The translations under genes and the position numbers were made by a program. Source: Caryophanales bacterium UBA4869 (GTDB taxonomy: Bacteria > Bacillota_I > Bacilli_A > RFN20 > CAG-288). From it: a stretch of DNA of 5,782 nt. The stretch spans positions 4,996-10,777 of the forward strand of contig DHDT01000004.1 of NCBI GenBank assembly GCA_002399505.1. The letters run 5' to 3'. The notes beneath the pieces were generated by a model, which was not told the origin of the DNA, searched no databases, and saw only the letters and a program-made list of their open reading frames with translations. Of this stretch, positions 4,586 to 5,782 are shown one piece after another (the stretch's first letter is position 1; every line of letters begins with the position of its first letter).

Positions 4586-5782
4586 CTATAAACTCTTTAT
4601 CACACTTACCATCTTGTCTTGATAAGGGGCAATCTTGGTATCATTTATAAGATAGAAGGAATCCTTGATGCCTTTAGAGGCCTGATATACTTCTTTGATA
4701 TTGGTGTTTAGAGAAGATACGGCTTCTTTGATATCTGAACTTGTGATATCAGTATAGTCCCCAGTATAGATAGTGTCATCCTGAAGCTTGACTTTAGGAT
4801 AACCGGAAGTTGTCTCACTGATATCTGAAATCGAATACTGATAGTGAGCAGTTTCATCATCTCCGGTGCGATAGCAAAGGACCATATCACTTGAAGTCTC
4901 TTTATATTTTTCATTGAGACTGTCAAATAATGCAGTTGCTTCCTCAACGGAAGAAGTATTCATCAGAGCTGTCGTATACATATCGCCAAGACCCGTATCG
5001 TCATTGACGACAGAGACAGCATCAAAGAAACTCTGACTGTAGCCAGTCTTGGGATTGATGATATGGTTACGTCTTTTAAAGGCTCCGGTGTCTTTGTCAT
5101 AGACATAGAAATAATGTTCATAGAATCCGGATGTCGACAGGTTAAAGGCTCCGTTTCTCTTCAGAGCCACTTCAGAGGAATTCAAGTTAGAGGTTTCAGT
5201 CTTTTTTTCTCTGAATACCGGATTAGTAAAGATGATATTCCAAGCTGCTTTGTCTGGTCTTTCGCCGACCGTTTTAATAGAGCTAGAACCGGAATTGATA
5301 AGAAGAGAGATATTAGGATATATTTTCTTCATGTAATTGCAGATCCATTCAGTAGCTTCGCCTTTAGCTAAACCGCTAAGAGAAATTGAGACCTTAGGAG
5401 CCTTTACTTCATTCTTGACAAAAGAATTGAAGATCACGGATTTATCGGTATCATCAAAAGTCAGCAGACCTTCCATCTCTTCTTTAGTTGCCGGTGTATA
5501 AGAAACAGCATTTTGAATGGCAGTAGCGTCAAAATCAGAAGAGAAAACCAAACCGGAAGCCTCCGTCAATGCATAATCCAAGGCGGTAGTATTCGAAATA
5601 TTACCGACCCTTTTTAGTTTATCTTCGTAGATGTCGTTCAATTCTCCGATAAAGATGTCAAAGGCACCATCGGAATCTAAAGAAAACTGATAGGCTTTCT
5701 TTAAAGTGTCATACAGGAAAGAATCTAAGACGACTTTCTCCCCTGTTCCATAACTGTTATTGAGCGTCTTGATATTATTCGG
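4586..5782 (-). CDS. ApbE-family FAD:protein FMN transferase, divergent, 5' end beyond the window
   Basis: ApbE enzymes transfer FMN from FAD to Thr or Ser of exported redox proteins, with Mg2+, and are usually lipoproteins or exported. The open frame continues without interruption to the right edge, giving 398 residues; an apparent TTG start at 5641 is internal. Counting from the edge, family landmarks appear in order: GAFD at 39-42, LAKG at 138-141, LSTSG at 215-219, HIINPKTG at 240-247, and D267/T271 in GDMYTTA, matching the metal-binding D...T pair. Two positions diverge: the usual N-x-GG before the pW segment reads NSGSSS (163-168), and the D before LGGxAKG is Ser. About 80 residues after 318 go beyond the usual end of the fold. 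The N-terminal segment with any signal or lipobox is missing. The gene is the first visible one of the block, directly upstream of the HAD gene. Confidence 0.88.
   Translation of the reverse strand, partial: PNNIKTLNNSYGTGEKVVLDSFLYDTLKKAYQFSLDSDGAFDIFIGELNDIYEDKLKRVGNISNTTALDYALTEASGLVFSSDFDATAIQNAVSYTPATKEEMEGLLTFDDTDKSVIFNSFVKNEVKAPKVSISLSGLAKGEATEWICNYMKKIYPNISLLINSGSSSIKTVGERPDKAAWNIIFTNPVFREKKTETSNLNSSEVALKRNGAFNLSTSGFYEHYFYVYDKDTGAFKRRNHIINPKTGYSQSFFDAVSVVNDDTGLGDMYTTALMNTSSVEEATALFDSLNEKYKETSSDMVLCYRTGDDETAHYQYSISDISETTSGYPKVKLQDDTIYTGDYTDITSSDIKEAVSSLNTNIKEVYQASKGIKDSFYLINDTKIAPYQDKMVSVIKSL

Noticed and set aside
4586..5641. ApbE as a complete 351-residue protein starting at a TTG.
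   Set aside because: The open frame continues upstream to the window edge and that part holds family-conserved sequence (the GAFD segment), so the TTG is an internal Leu codon.

Overview
This 5.8 kb window looks like chromosomal DNA of a low-to-moderate GC Gram-positive bacterium. Genes are preceded by GAGG/AAGGAGG-type Shine-Dalgarno sites and sigma-A-like promoters with TATAAT -10 boxes, Arg is often AGA, and intergenic gaps are short. Every Trp codon I checked is TGG and one gene ends in TGA, so the standard code applies and a Mycoplasma-type code is unlikely. Bacillota, perhaps an Erysipelotrichia-like gut lineage, is my best guess, but no marker gene fixes the taxonomy. I see no mobile element, RNA gene or CRISPR array.

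Layout from left to right: (1) A + strand gene for an unrecognised 166-residue soluble protein (138-638), with a hairpin leader next to its ribosome binding site. (2) A - strand pair of nucleotide-pool enzymes, a Nudix hydrolase (1148-1630) followed by a MazG-like pyrophosphohydrolase (749-1111). They lie in the same reading frame, separated by one TGA and 12 sense codons. (3) Divergent from the Nudix gene, a + strand gene for an 89-residue unknown protein (1668-1937). The two share a perfectly palindromic -10 region (ATTATATAAT), which would make the 89-residue gene's mRNA leaderless. (4) A separate + strand unit made of a near-consensus promoter (1962-1989), a 49-codon gene for a very basic Lys/Ala-rich protein (2022-2171), and an intrinsic terminator. 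(5) A large - strand block reading right to left: an ApbE-family FAD:protein FMN transferase that runs off the right edge (4586-5782), a Cof-type HAD phosphatase one base downstream (3688-4584), then, behind an internal promoter, an unrecognised 320-residue soluble protein (2668-3630) and a 133-residue two-TM membrane protein (2264-2665), closed by a strong terminator.

Functionally, the Nudix/MazG pair suggests clean-up of abnormal or excess nucleotides. ApbE suggests covalent flavinylation of extracytosolic proteins, but no ApbE target protein is visible here. The 320/133-residue pair looks like a two-gene module of unknown role, soluble partner plus membrane partner. The points most worth following up are the unrecognised 49-residue gene with its own strong promoter, the symmetrical divergent promoter with a predicted leaderless transcript, the in-frame Nudix-TGA-MazG arrangement, and the unknown soluble/membrane pair.
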